Origin: Lathyrus oleraceus
Taxonomy: Eukaryota; Streptophyta; Magnoliopsida; Fabales; Fabaceae
Direction of reading: 5' to 3'
Length of the DNA: 64,000 bases
NCBI RefSeq assembly: GCF_024323335.1
Contig: NC_066579.1
Span: forward strand, 354,957,400-355,021,399
Below are positions 35,592-48,338 of this stretch, piece by piece. The position numbers and the translations under genes are program-made. Below the pieces are notes generated by a model, which saw nothing but the letters and a program-made list of their open reading frames with translations, ran no database searches and was not told the DNA's origin. Each line of letters opens with the position of its first letter. Position 1 is the first letter of the stretch.

Positions 35592-38368
35592 GATGCCCCT
35601 ATTTAAGGTCATTCTAGCCGGAGAAGTGAAGGTTAAAATCTTTGTCTCGACGAGGTAGAATGGGCTTAAATAATAACAAAGAGACAAATTTTGGTCCCTA
35701 AGAGACCTCATGATGCAAATGTATGTATGCAAAAGGTAACACTCTGTGGAGATATGCGTCCATAAAGAAGGAAAAGAAATCAGAAGAAACTGATAATCCA
35801 TATGAGTAATTTACTCCATGGGAGAGAGACTCTAGGACTCTCATGGGGATAAGAAAGGAATAAAATGCGTGAGCAGGTCACGACTTCAAAGCTTGGGGAG
35901 CAAAATTCCAAAAGGAGTAAATCCATGGAAAGACCCGAGCTGACTCAAAGGCGCATGTATTGGGGAGTAATGTCAATACAGCAAAAATTATCCATAACGG
36001 ATACTCCGGATAAAATCCGGACTCAGGTGGGGAAATAACAAATGAGGTATTACCGGTTACTAGGTAATAAACTCAAGGAGACATGTGATCTGAACACCGG
36101 TATAAAGGTGAGAGAACAACAAGCTTGGGAAGAATGAATATCTAAGACCGGTACAAGGGTGAGAGATATCAAACGTCCGAAATCATCTGAGGTATACCTA
36201 AAAAGGTAAAGTTTGGCTTAGGAAAAAAACTGACTCCGCAGGGGGACACAAGGTCATAATAGGGAGCAGAAGGAAGGAACACCAAGGATACCGGTTACTG
36301 GGCATATAATAGGTGACCAACCAAAACGTGAGTTGGGGAATATTCCCAAGACACTCATCATCCGAAAGAGGGCTAAAAGCAAACTCGATTATAGGATGGA
36401 CATTCGATTCCAAAAAGGGATACAAATCCTACTCAACTGGGGAAGAGCAAAAGGCTTCGACCAAAGAGTGCATGAGATATATTATCTATTACCGTCAGAA
36501 AGTAGATAATATACTCGCATGAAAGATTATCCACAACCGGTTACTGGGTTAATGAAGGATAGATCGACCGACAAAGAAAAGCATCGGGATACCGAAACTA
36601 GGTATATAATGATGACCATTCAAGGGGAGCAACAACCATTACCGGCAATCGGTAAATGAAAGATGGCTTGCTAGGGATAAACTGCTTGATAAGAGCAATC
36701 ATCCAAGAGATATATCACCGGGGGGTGAAGGACTTATCAATACCGAATATTGGATAATGATAACCGTGAAAGAGGGGATTACATCTACCGGATACTGGGT
36801 AGAAAACCACGGAAGAGTAACCGTCATCGATTAGGATGAAAAAAGAGGTTAACTCTGCAAGGGGATGAAATAGGGTTTACAACTACCGGTATAAGGGTAG
36901 AAAACCACAGACTCCGTCGGGGATAAGATGAATGATTACTGATTACTGAGCAATTATTCATTTGTACCACAGGGAAGTGCAGGAAACAATCACAAGAAGC
37001 CAATCTAGGATCAAACTAAAGAGGCAAACCGAATCAAGACTCATTCCAATGAGGATATAACTCAATGGAGACTCCCATTCCAATATATGTGTTGGGTGGA
37101 CACAGAAATAATCATCATCCACGAGGATATAACTCGGTGGGGAATATGGAAGGAAAGATAAATACTTTCTGCTTAAGGGGTTGACTCTATATGGGGAGTT
37201 CAGACACCGACATCTGCTTGGGGGAATGTATTACCAACTAGCAGGGGATCTCAAACAAAGATATATGGCAAAGAATGCAATATGAATATCCGAATGTTTG
37301 AAAACTATATGCACACATGCGTAGTTTTATGAATGCTGACAAACAGGTATCTCTAACACCAACAAGTCCATCGAACAAGTACAAACATCCGGTACTACAT
37401 CTCAAGAGAGAAAGCCAGGATAACAAAGATCTCCGCAGGGGAATGAGCAAAACATTCCAACTGGAGGCAAAGATCATCAAAAATCTGCCATGGAAACACT
37501 CTACTGGGGAAATCATCAGAGGGGATCATGGAACTCTGTGGGGAACAACCACCAAATCAGAAATTTCCAAAGGTCATCAAACACTGTCCCAAATAATAAA
37601 ATCACATCTTCCGAGAAGGAAGAATCACTATTCTGCTGAAAGAAGGAGGGAGGAATAAATCTTCCTAACACTCTGCTAGGGGGAGAAACCACAAAAGGCT
37701 CAGGAGGAAGAGGACACCGACATGCCAGGAATATGAACAACTGCCTTACCCTGTCAAGAATCTTACCATCCTTGGGAGAGCACTGAAGGCATTCCCAGTA
37801 TCCTTATGTCATTGTGAATGTTCACTTTTTTTAAAAACAAAGTATGAAAAATTTGATTATTTAAAACAATGACATTTTTTTTTCAATTAAAACATGCAAA
37901 ACATTTGTTGAATAGAAACAAATAAGACTGCAAATAATTGGATAAAGGCTCAAGTTTATTTGATGGAATGGTAGTCTGCAAATGGCAAGACTCCATAGAT
38001 CTTTACAAATTTGAAATTGGTGATATATATTGGAAAAGGGCTACATTGAACATAATGACCATTTCTCCACCAATTCTGAATCCGATGTATTTGAAGTTTT
38101 GGTTGATGATGAATGGGCGAGAATCTCCGACGGATAACAGTTGTAGAACAAAGTCTTGTCAGGATGCAGTTACTTGCCAAATCCCTATTTTTTGCCTAAA
38201 TTGCCCCAGGGTGAGGTACTCAATCTAACGGGATACATACATTCATTTTTTTATGTCTCTAACTTGTGCCTGGATCGCCCTTTCAGGTTTTCAATCCACC
38301 GAGACGCTCATTTTTGCCTAAGCCGCCCTTTCGGGTTTTCAACTTAGCGAGCTATTCTGTTTTTATTT
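35592..38368 (-). other. Ogre 3' untranslated region with diverged repeats
   Basis: 2.8 kb between integrase and LTR without coding. From about 35990 to 36990 many variants of ACCGGTTACTGGGTAATGA recur, often next to GGGGATAA or GGGGAATA pieces, forming an irregular tandem-like array. Near 38270-38345 a unit with GCCCTTTC.GGTTTTCAA is duplicated. Such repeat-rich 3' UTRs are known for Tat/Ogre elements. Confidence 0.65.
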
Positions 38369-39679
38369 TTAGGCGAAGTATTTCTTGACTGCATCTGAAT
38401 TCACAGGACGAGTGAAATCCTCCCCATCCATAGTTGTAAGTATCAAAGCACCGCCTGAAAAGGCTCTCTTAACAACATATGGACCTTCATAGTTTGGAGT
38501 CCACTTGCCCTTGGAATCGGGCGTGAAAGACAAGACTTTATTGAGCACAAGGTCACCTTCTCGGAACACACGAGGCTTGACCTTCTTATCAAAGGCTTTC
38601 TTCATCCTTTGTTGATATAATTGACCATGGCACATGGCAGTCAATCTCTTTTCTTCTATCAAATTCAACTGGTCATAACGACTCTGAACCCATTCAGCAT
38701 CAGTCAACTTGGCTTCCATCAAGACTCTCATTGATGGGATCTCCACCTCTACTGGGAGCACAGCCTCCATGCCATAAACGAGAGAGAAAGGGGTTGCCCC
38801 TGTCGAAGTGCGAACAGAGGTACGATATCCATGTAAAGCAAACGGCAGCATCTCATGCCAATCTTTATACGTGACGACCATCTTCTAGATAATCTTCTTG
38901 ATATTCTTAATAGCAGCTTCAACAACCCCATTCATCTTAGGTCTGTAAGGGGAAGAATTATGATGCGCAATCTTGAACTCACTACATAACTCTTTCATCA
39001 TCTTGTTGTTTAGGTTAGATCCATTATCAGTAATGATCTTATCTGGCACACCATAACGGCATATGAGTTAATTCTTGATAAACTTCACAACCACCTGCCT
39101 GGTCACATTAGCATATGATGCCGCTTCAACCCACTTTATGAAGTAATCAATTGCTACGAGAATAAATCTGTGTCCATTGGACGCTTTTGGCTCTATCATG
39201 CCAATCATTTCAATTCCCCACATGGAGAAAGGCCATGGTGATGAAATCACATTCAGAAGTGTCAGGGGAATATGAATCTTATCCGCATAAATCTGACACT
39301 TATGGCATTTCTTCACATATTTGCAACAGTCAGACTCCATTGTCAGCCAATAGTAGCCTGTTCTCAACATCTTTCTAGCCACGGCGTGTTCATTGGAATG
39401 AGTACCAAATGAACCCTCATGGACCTCAGTCATCAACAGGTCTGCTTCGTGTCTATCCACGCATCTGAGCAGAACCATGTCAAAGTTTCTCTTGTAGAGT
39501 ACATCACCACTGAGGTAAAAACTTCCTGATAATCTCCTCAGAGTCTTCCTATCTTTCACAGATGCCCCAGGCGGGTAAATCTGGCTCTGAAGGAAACGCT
39601 TGATATCATAATACCATGGCTTATCATCTTGCACTTCCTCTACTAAAAATACATGAGCTGGTCTGTCCAAGCGCATCAC
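38369..39679 (-). pseudogene. Ogre integrase, broken
   Basis: Integrase inserts the cDNA into chromosomes. 39679-39068 (203 residues) has the zinc-binding HHCC region (HEGSFGTHSNEHAVARKMLR, YYWLTMESDCCKYVKKCHKC) and the start of the catalytic core (WGIEMIGMIEPKASNGHRFI), where the first catalytic Asp is Glu. A TAA at the end of VVVKFIKN stops the frame; beyond it, 39065-38890 continues in the same frame with the second Asp (IITDNGSNLNN) and the Glu region (NGVVEAAIKNIKK), then another TAG at about 38886. 38881-38369 is the C-terminus (HGYRTSVRTSTGATPFSLVY, GPYVVKRAFSGGALILTTMD). Two stops and D-to-E make it inactive. Confidence 0.85.
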
Positions 39680-39700
39680 AGTGATATTGGGAACTTCATT

Positions 39701-40432
39701 CTAAAGTTTAACCACAATCATTGAATCAAGCGTAGCAAGAGCATCTGCCATCCGATTCTCATCTCGAGGAATATGATGGAAGTCAACCTCAGTAAAGAAC
39801 GTTGAAATCCTCCTTGCATAATCCCTATACGGAATGAGGTCGGGTTGATTCGTTTCCCATTCACCCTTAATCTGATTAACTACGAGGGCCGAATCAGCAT
39901 ATACATCAAGATGCTTGATCCTTAGATCAATGCACTCCTCCAACCCTATAATACAAGCTTCATACTCAGCCATATTATTCGTGCATTTGAAAGTTAGCCT
40001 TGCTGTGAAAGGGAAATATGTGCCCTGAGGAGTAATAATCACTGCCCCAATACCATTTCCATATTGATTTACAGCGCCATCAAATACCATGCTCCAATGG
40101 AAACCAGGCTCTGGCCTTTCATCGAGCGTAGGCTCATCACAATCTTTCATTTTCAAATACAGAATCTCCTCATCTGGGAAGTCATATTGCACTGACCGAT
40201 AATCCTCAATTGGCTGATGTGCCAAGTGGTCAGCCAAGATACTACCTTTAATAGCCTTATGAGCTCGATACTCAATATCATACTCAGATAACAACATCTG
40301 CCAATGGGCAATCCTCCCTGTTAAAGCAGGCTTCTCGAAAATATACTTGATTGAATCCATTCTGGACATTAACCAAGTCGTATGATTGTTAGATACCCAA
40401 AAGTGCTTATTTGAGCTATCAAATATGGGCAT
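39701..40432 (-). pseudogene. Ogre archaeal-type RNase H (5' part cut by Athila)
   Basis: Tat-lineage second RNase H. From about 40386 the frame reads HTTWLMSRMDSIKYIFEKPA, LLSEYDIEYRAHKAIKGSIL and ADHLAHQP (end of the RT-linked RNase H region), then the archaeal-type RNase H with its acidic residues in place: WSMVFDGAVNQYGNGIG, NNMAEYEACIIGLEE, LDVYADSALVVNQIKGEW and ENRMADALATL. The first 15 residues of the open frame (40432-40387) belong to the Athila LTR, not to Ogre. About 110 residues expected between RT and this point are missing. RNase H degrades the RNA strand during reverse transcription. Confidence 0.85.
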
Positions 40433-41899
40433 CTTTCACTCCTTTTCCTTTCTAAAGTGTTCGAAACCACCTTTGTTTTTGATGAATTTCAATACAATGA
40501 TAAACGATCTTGGTACCTTTGATTTGTGTGTTATTATGCAGGAATTAGGCATGAAATAAGAGAAAATGAAGCCACAAGAAAGTTGGCAAAGGGACCAAAG
40601 AAAAGATGCATTCATCAGCTTGCTCGCTAGGCGAGGGCTGTGGCAAAGGGCTCGCTAGGCGAGCGCCCAGCGAGAACCCAGCGAAAAGCTCCAGTATTTT
40701 ACAGTGGCAAACATCAACAAACTCGCTAGGCGAGCTGCCAGCGAGGTGTGTAGCGAACACGTCCAGACTTGGTGAAAAGCGCAGCCAGCACTCACTCGCT
40801 AGGCGAGCCATTAGCGAGCTCCCAGCGAGCATTCCAGTAGCAAAACCTCTCAAGCTCGCTGGAGCGAAGGTTGAAGCGTGGGCTTCGCCTAGCGAAGGTT
40901 TTGTTCGCCTAGCGAACATGCCAGTCTGGCAAAGGTTATTTCTCTGGGCGCAGGTGCCTCAGGTGCCTCATTTAGGGGCTCGCTAGGCGAGCCATTCTGC
41001 TCGCCTAGCGAGCATGACAGCTCAGTAGCAGCTCTATAAGTAGCAAGGGCTACTTTTTAGAGCCATACTTTTACACCTCCATACTTTTGTACTTTTTAAG
41101 ATATTTTTCCAGCATTGCTCTAGAGATCTTTTGTGACCTAGAAATCATTTCTCTTCATCTCTTAACAATCTTTCACAAAAAGAAGGTGGATTCCCATCCA
41201 ATCTCGATTATTCGACTCGGATGTTGATCAACCTTCTTCCGAAACTTGTTGACCAAGCTACCATGAAAATGAGTAGTTAAGTTCTTCATTTTGTCAAGGT
41301 TAGATGTAGAAGATCATTAGCTTTGTGTGTAAATGGGATGATCTTCATTTGTAAACTCTTTAATGGTGAATATATGGTGAAAACTTTGTTCTTATTCAAA
41401 ACTCTTTGTGTTGGTTTATGATCGAGAGATGTTTACCAACTCTTAACCTAGGTTTTCATCCAATCTTGTTTGTTAGCTAGAGATAGTAATGAATGATTTT
41501 GTTCACCATAAGGTTGAACCAAAAAGTTCTCATTTTGATAGATTGTGTTAGAGATAAACAATGGATCAAAATAGGAAAACTCACAATGTGTGTTAGAGAT
41601 AAACACATTGGGAGGACTTTGTGAAATAGTTTATCATCTAAAGGAGTTTATAAGTTTTGTTGATCGAACATATACATGCAAAGTGATCGTCGAACCCTAA
41701 CTTTGGCAATATTTCTCAAATATTAAAACCAAAACTTTTACCGCATTTTATTACACTTTTATGCAAGATACCGTGACAAACACCAAAACCCCATTGTTAC
41801 CTTAAGCTAAGAGTTAAAACAACTGTCGAAAGGCGGTGATATCTCACAATCCCTGTGGAGACGATAACAAAAACCCGACACTTAAAATTACATTCAACA
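40387..41899 (+). repeat. 5' LTR of the Athila-type element
   Basis: 1,513 bp, TGTTAGATACCC to CATTCAACA. It contains a cluster of the palindrome CTCGCTAGGCGAG and partial forms (40619-41015), and a TATA-like TCTATAAGTA at 41033-41042. The partner at 51183 is 31 bp shorter, mainly from two deletions within the palindrome cluster. Left flank is ATGAT; the matching right duplication is lost with the deleted end. Confidence 0.92.
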
Positions 41900-41902
41900 A
41901 AA

Positions 41903-41920
41903 TGGCGTCGTTGACGGGGA
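41903..41920 (+). promoter_or_regulatory. Primer binding site (tRNA-Asp type)
   Basis: TGGCGTCGTTGACGGGGA differs by two bases from the usual TGGCGCCGTTGCCGGGGA. It lies three bases after the LTR end and is duplicated at 52668-52685. Confidence 0.85.
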
Positions 41921-42025
41921 TTGTGAATTGATATTGCGAGCATCGCAATGGTTGCTTAATTTTTAGCTTTCGAATTTTTGACTTGTGCTTGTAATTTGTT
42001 TGGTTTAGTGTGCAACTTTTGTTTT

Positions 42026-43264
42026 ATGCGAGGGCAGATCCCTGTGGACGAACTTCTTTTTGATCCCGAGATCGAGAGAACCGCAAGGAGGCTGAATAGC
42101 AAAACGAGATGAAGGAGGCAACGGGCTAGACAACGACAAGAACAAGGAGAAAGTTCTTCTACCACACATCCACCACCGTTCATACCAATCATGGAACCAC
42201 CACCACCGCCCATTTCCACTCCATGTGTAAACAGTCCAAGGAACACTGCTTAGTTTGCCAACCACACGGGAAGGCAAGCCGAGATGAAAACGGGAACTCT
42301 CAATTTATTATATGGAAGTCCATTCACCGGAATGGAACATGAAGATCCCTTTTCTTTTCTCACAAAATTTTATGAGATAGCATTGGCGGCCGGAGTGGAT
42401 CAGGCTCAAGAGCTACCGTTGTTCAGAAGATTATTTCCCCACGCTTTGCTCGGCAAAGCAAAAGATTGGTACTTAGATCAAACACCAGCCGTCATGATAG
42501 ACTAGAACGTGTTGGAAGAGAAGTTCATCGAAAGATTCTTCTCCCATAACTGGTTCATGGAATCCAAGACGGCCATCTCTGTGTTTTCACAAGGAATCAA
42601 TGAATCATTAAATGAGGCATGGGAAAGATTCAAATCCATGCTTCGGAAGTGTAAAGGGCATGGATTTGATGAATTGACTCAACTCCATATTTTCAAAAAT
42701 GGACTTCAACCAAATTGCAAGACGTTGTTGGATGCTACCTCGGGTGGTTCCTTATTGTCTAAAAGCGCCGAAGAAGCTACAAATATCATAAATCGAATGG
42801 CTCTAAATGATCTTCAAAGTCAAAATAGAGGCAACTCTTTGAAGAAGCCGGGAGTGCTTGAACTTGGGACGAACGATGCCATCCTTGCCCAAAACAAACT
42901 CATCTCACAACAAGTGGAACTCTTAACGCAACAAATAAAAGAGTTGAGAGAACCTTCAAAAGCTAAACAAATAGCTTGTTGTGAGCTTTGCAACGGTGAG
43001 CATGACACCGGATTTTGTCCACCTCCCGGGTTCGAAGAAGTAAACTACATGGCAAACCAACGGGACTACTAACCGAGACAACAATAACAACAACCTTATC
43101 AACCACACCCTCAAAATCAACAACAACATTTCCAAGGGAATCAAGGGTTCCAACCTAGGAGTAACTATTACCATAACCAAGGTTATGGAGGTGGTTCTTC
43201 TAGCCGTCAAAACCCTCCCCAAAATCCTTATCAACCTCAACAACCGCCGGTTGTAACTTCTAAG
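42026..43264 (+). pseudogene. Athila-type gag, five in-frame stops
   Basis: From the ATG at 42026 (MRGQIPVDELLFDPEIERTA) one frame runs through gag and into pol. Stops at 42110 (TGA), 42251 (TAG), 42503 (TAG), 43070 (TAA) and 43085 (TAA) interrupt it; there is no frameshift. The capsid block reads FTGMEHEDPFSFLTKFYEIA, LFPHALLGKAKDWYLDQTP and KFIERFFSHNWFMESKTAIS. A short Cys/His motif CCELCNGEHDTGFC follows near 42976-43017, then a Gln/Asn-rich linker. Every stop can be explained by one C-to-T or G-to-A change. The same frame continues in the following pol entry. Confidence 0.85.
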
Positions 43265-46200
43265 TTGGAAGAGACATTGACACAATTTATGCAAATGTCA
43301 ATGGCTAATCAAAAGAGCAACGACGCGGCTATAAAAAATCTCGAGACTCAAGTTGGGCAACTTGCTAAGCAACTAGCGGAACAACAACCCGGTCCTTCCT
43401 TTTCGGCGAACACGCAAACAAATCCTAAGGAGCATTGTAAGGCGATCACGACAAGAAGTGGGAGGGAGTTGACTAGTGAGAATAAAAAAAGAGATGAGAG
43501 TGAACAAAGAGAGGAAAAAGAAGAAAATGAGGAGGAAATATTGGAGGACCATATTGATGGTGAAGTGGGGGAGTGGAGTGAGGAGGAAGAAGTTGAAAAG
43601 AAAAAAAGTGTGGAAATTGAGAAAAATAAAAGTGATGAAGTGATGGTGGAGGAAGTAAAAAAGAAAAGAGCAAGAAGTTCTAGAGTTGCTAAAGGAAAGG
43701 AGGTAGTGAGCGCTACTCCGATCCAAAACCTTCCTTATCCACATGCTCCATCCAAAAGGGAGAATGAACGGCATTACGTCCGGTTCATGGATATTTTTAA
43801 ACAACTGCAAATCAACATTCCGTTTGCCGAAGCCTTGGAGAAAATGCCCAAGTATGCCAAATTCATGAAGGACATACTTACAAAAAAACGGAGGTATACG
43901 GAACCGGAGACCATCGTCCTAGATGCGAGATGTAGTGCAATTATTCAAAGGACGCTTCCGAAAAAAGAGGTTGATCCGGGACGAGTTACTTTGCCGGTTA
44001 AAATTGGTGATATCTATGTCGGAAAGGGACTAATTGATTTGGGGTCAAGCATTAATCTTATACCATTGTCTATTGTAAAGAGGCTTGGCAATATTGAAAT
44101 TAAGTCCATCCAGATGACGTTGCAATTGGCGGATAAGTCGACCACCCATCCTCATGGCGTAGCCCAAGATGTTTTGGTTAAAGTCGACAAATTCTTTTTC
44201 CCGGTCGATTTTATTGTTATTGATATGGAAGAAGATGATGATGCTCCGCTCATTCTGGGCCGACCGTTCATGAAAACCGCGCGCATGATGATAGACGTTG
44301 ATGACGGTTTGATGAAGGTGAGAGTCCAAAATGAAGAAGTTACATTCGATCTATTCGAAGCAATGAAACATTCAAAAGATAGAAGTGATAGCTTTCGCAT
44401 CGATGTGATCGAAGAGGCAATTTTGGAGGTTTCTAAGCATATTCATGAGATATCTCCTATGGAGTTAGCTCTTGACGACTCATTTGAAGTTTTCACAGCT
44501 GAAGAAGAGCAAGCTCTTGATGAATGCTTAAGGGAACTTGATGGTTTAAACGAACTACAACCGTGGGAAGTTGAGGAGGAAGACTTGAAGAAGGAGGTTA
44601 ATGACGAAAAAGCGCCTATTAAATTGAAAATGTTACCTTCTACTTTGAAGTATGTATTCCTAGATGAGACCGAAGCAAAGCCGGTCATCATAAGCAACCT
44701 TTTGTCAAATGATGAAGAAGCCCGTTTGATCAATGTGCTGAAAAAAAATCAAGAAGCCATGGGTTGGACTCTTTCCGATCTAAAAGGAATTAGTCCTTCC
44801 TATTGCATGCACAAGATCTTGATGGAAGAGGATTTTAAGCCGGTAGCTCAACCACAACGCCGTTTAAATCCTACTATGAAGGAGGTTGTTAGAAAAGAAG
44901 TTGTAAAGTTGTTGGATGCGGGAATGATTTACCCGATTTCGGATAGTCCATGGGTTATTCTTGTGCATGTGGTTCCGAAGAAAGGTGGAATTACCGTGAT
45001 CCGCAATGACAAGGATGAGTTGATCCCTACTAAAGTTGCAACGGGGTGGCAAATGTGTATTGATTATAGGCGGTTGAATACCGCAACTCGAAAAGATCAT
45101 TTTCCACTCCCGTTCATGGATCAAATGCTCGAAAGACTCTCGGGGCAACAATATTATTGTTTCTTGGATGGCTATTCCGGGTATAACCAAATTGCGGTTG
45201 ACCCGGCCGATCATGAAAAGACGGCTTTCACATGTCCGTTTGGAGTTTTCACATACCGAAAAATGCCCTTTGGGTTGTGCAATGCACCGGCGACTTTCCA
45301 ACGATGTGTGCAAGCCATTTTTGCCGACCTTATTGAGAAAACAATGGAAGTCTTCATGGATGACTTCTCGGTATTTGGTGGTTCCTTTAGTCTATGCTTG
45401 GCAAACTTGAAAACGGTGCTTGAAAGATGTGTGAAGACCAATCTTGTGCTTAATTGGGAGAAGTGTCACTTCATGGTGACCGAGGGGATAGTGCTTGGCC
45501 ATAAAGTCTCTTCAAGAGGGCTTGAAGTTGATCGTGCTAAGGTTGAAGTGATTGAAAAGTTACCGCCTCCGGTGAATGTGAAGGGAATCCGAAGTTTTTT
45601 GGGGCACGCCAGGTTCTATCGGCGCTTTATCAAAGACTTCTCAAAGGTGGCTAAGCCTTTGAGTAATTTGCTAGCTAAGGACCAGGTATTTCTCTTAACC
45701 GATGAATGTTTGCAAGCTTTTGAAACTTTGAAAGAAAAATTGGTTACCGCTCCAATTATAGTCGCTCCAAATTGGAATTTAAATTTTGAGTTAATGTGTG
45801 ATGCGAGCGACTATGCAATCGGAGCGGTATTAGGCCAAAGAAAAGAAAAAAAAAATCATGTGATACATTACGCAAGTAAAGTTCTTAATGAGGCTCAAAT
45901 TAACTATGCCACCAATGTAAAAGAATTACTTGCGATAGTGTATGCGCTTGAAAAGTTTAGGTCTTATCTTATAGGGTCTAAAGTCGTAGTGTATACCGAC
46001 CACTCGGCGATTAAATATTTGCTCACCAAACCGGATTCGAAGCAAAGGCTCATCCGTTGGATCCTCTTGTTGCAAGAATTTGATGTTGAAATCAAAGACA
46101 AGAAAGGATCGAAAAATTTGGTGGCGGATCATTTATCCCGCTTAGTTAATGTGGAGGTTACCGCGTCAGAGAAGGAAACCCGGGAAGAATTTCCTGATGA

Positions 46201-46813
46201 AAAACTGTTCAAAGTTCAAGTTAGGCCGTGGTTTGCAGACTTTGCAAACCATAAGGCTAGTGGTTTTGTGCCTCCCGACCTAACTTCGAACCAAAAAAGG
46301 AAGTTTCTTTCGGATGCCAAGTATTACGTATGGGATGACACGTACTTGTTTAAGTTGGGTAGTGATAACCTTTTAAGGAGATGCGTTACTGGCGATGAAG
46401 CGCAGAGCATCCTTTGGCATTGTCACAACTCGCCTTACGGTGGACACTATAATGGGGTGAGAACGGCCACTAAAATCCTTCAGTCAGGATTTTATTGGCC
46501 CACTATTTTCAAAGACGCACATACCCATGCGCAAAGTTGTGATAGTTGCCAGAGAAGCGGTGTGATTGGTAAGAGAGACGAGATGCCTCTCCAAAACATC
46601 CAAGAGGTCAAAGTATTTGATTGTTGGGGCATCGATTTTGTAGGACCATTCCCACCCTCTTATGGTAACGAGTATATGCTTGTCGCAGTTGATTACGTTT
46701 CTAAGTGGGTTGAGGCGATTGCCTCACCTCGGGCGGATGCGAAAACGGTAATAAATTTTTTTGAAGAAAAACATATTTTCCCGTTTCGGAACCCCCCGAG
46801 TGTTGATAAGTGA
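43265..46813 (+). pseudogene. Athila-type pol: protease, RT, RNase H, integrase N-part
   Basis: 1,182 open codons in frame with gag. An acidic/basic linker with coiled-coil character comes first (residues 70-140). Protease at about 255-270: [20 protein letters not shown], with DLG in place of the usual DSG/DTG. RT at about 560-740: [34 protein letters not shown] and FMDD as the YxDD box. RNase H at about 840-960: [25 protein letters not shown]. Integrase zinc region at about 1050-1090 ([21 protein letters not shown]), then the first catalytic Asp in [20 protein letters not shown]. The frame is lost just before the second Asp: a run of seven T at 46756-46762 appears to carry one extra base. 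Confidence 0.93.
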
Positions 46814-47516
46814 CGGAGGGTCACACTTTTGTAATGCACCGTTGGAAAGCATTTTAAAACATTACGGTGTATCACACAGAGTGGCAACTCCGTATCACCC
46901 ACATGCTAATGGGCAAGCCGAGGTCTCTAATCGTGAGATTAAGAGAATTCTCGAAAAAACTGTGTCAAATTCGAAAAAAGAGTGGTCACAAAAATTGGAT
47001 GAAGCGTTATGGGCATACCGTACCGCCTTTAAAGCTCCAATTGGCCTAACTCCTTTTCAATTGGTGTTTGGTAAAACTTGCCATTTGCCGGTCGAATTGG
47101 AGCACAAAGCCTTGTGGGCTCTGAAATTTTTAAATATTGAAAAGGATTTGGCCGGTGAAAAAAGGAAGGTGCAACTGCTTGAGTTGGAAGAGATGCGCAA
47201 TGCCGCATATCACTCAAGTTGGTTGTACAAAGAAAAGGTAAAAAAATATCATGACAAAAAGCTTCGAAAGAAAGAATTCGTGCCCGGACAGTTGGTCCTA
47301 CTATTCAATTCCAGGTTGAAGTTATTCCCCGAAAAGTTGAAATCAAAATGGTCCGGGCCATTTCGGGTCAAAGAAGTTAAGGAGTACGGAGCTATTGTCA
47401 TTGAGGACATGGAAAAGAAGGACAGTTGGACCGTTAATGGCCAACGTTTGAAGGTTTATCTTGGCGGTCATGTGGATCGCGAGAGCTGTGCTATTCCTTT
47501 GGATGCTCCTCTGTGA
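46763..47516 (+). pseudogene. Athila-type integrase C-part, shifted frame
   Basis: Continuation of pol after the frameshift. It holds the second catalytic Asp ([15 protein letters not shown]), the Glu region (YHPHANGQAEVSNREIKRIL), the GKTCHLPVELEHKALWALKF block and a C-terminal DNA-binding-like domain (KSKWSGPFRVKEVKEYGAIV). The stop is at 47514. All three catalytic residues D, D, E exist across the two pieces, so the frameshift is the main lesion of this integrase. Confidence 0.92.
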
Positions 47517-48338
47517 GCATCGCACCGTCGAGCTTATCCGACGTTAAACAAGCGCTTATTGGGAGGCACCGCAATATTGTAAGTATTTACAGTTTTTCTG
47601 TTGTGACGTATTGGGATTCCAATTGTTAAAACTTGCTGAATGTACCAGGAATGCTATTTTTGAAAAAGCAAATGTTGTCATGCTCGCTAGATCCTCGCTA
47701 GGCGAGGCAGTAGCGAGCAGATTCGCTAGCTGCTCGCTAGGCGAAGCAGTAGCGAGCGCTGCGTGGCAGCACTAATTTAATTCTCAGCAGGCCACTCATT
47801 TTGGGCCCAAAAGCAATTTTCCTTTTCATAACTCTGAACCGAACACTCACAAGCACTCTCTCACTTTTCATCTCTCTCACAAACACTCAAACCCTAAACT
47901 GAAGCATTGCAAACTTCACTGCACTTCAAATTCAATCAATCTATTTTACTAAGGTTTGCCCTAATTCCATTTCTTTATGTTTGAACTTTGTAAATTTCTG
48001 ATTTGCATGTCATTTAGGGTGAATTTGGGGGAATGGGTATTTTAGGTTTTGCATGTGGGTTTAGAATTACATGTATCCTAGAACGATTCTTTTCTTGATA
48101 GATCATTTTGTTCTGAAATAGATACCATGAGAACTTGGGTTTTGCCAAAATTTCACTGTAAACATTGCAGAACCCAAAAACCCGTAAAGTTCGCTAGCAA
48201 CTCGCTAGGCGAACCAGTGGCGAGCATTCGCTGCCACTTCGCTAGGCGAAGCAGCAGCGAGCATGACAGTAGTTGGAATTCTGGTTTTGCTTGCTAATCT
48301 GTTTTGTGTTTGTGTTGCCTCCTCTCTATGTTTTGCAG
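47517..48338 (+). other. Spacer between pol and the downstream ORF
   Basis: About 820 bp. Two clusters of CTCGCTAGGCGAG-like palindromes (47681-47762 and 48189-48263) lie here. The end is pyrimidine-rich and closes with TTTTGCAG immediately before ATG at 48339, a good splice acceptor. A donor in the leader or earlier in this spacer (for example GTAAGTATTT at 47580) could serve. No coding is recognised. Confidence 0.55.

Noticed and set aside
37317..37658. 113-codon plus frame in the Ogre 3' UTR
   Set aside because: Opposite strand to the element, repeat-rich, no recognisable domain.
40606..40986. 126-codon plus frame with LARRAPSE-like repeats (also at 51402-51659)
   Set aside because: Lies wholly within the LTR and comes from the repeated CTCGCTAGGCGAG motif; not a gene.
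43373..43810. 145-codon minus frame
   Set aside because: Shadow of the acidic linker in the Athila pol.
48273..48338. Hydrophobic N-terminal extension (MEFWFCLLICFVFVLPP) as an envelope signal peptide
   Set aside because: It spans the splice-acceptor-like tract before ATG 48339; more likely intron sequence that happens to be open.
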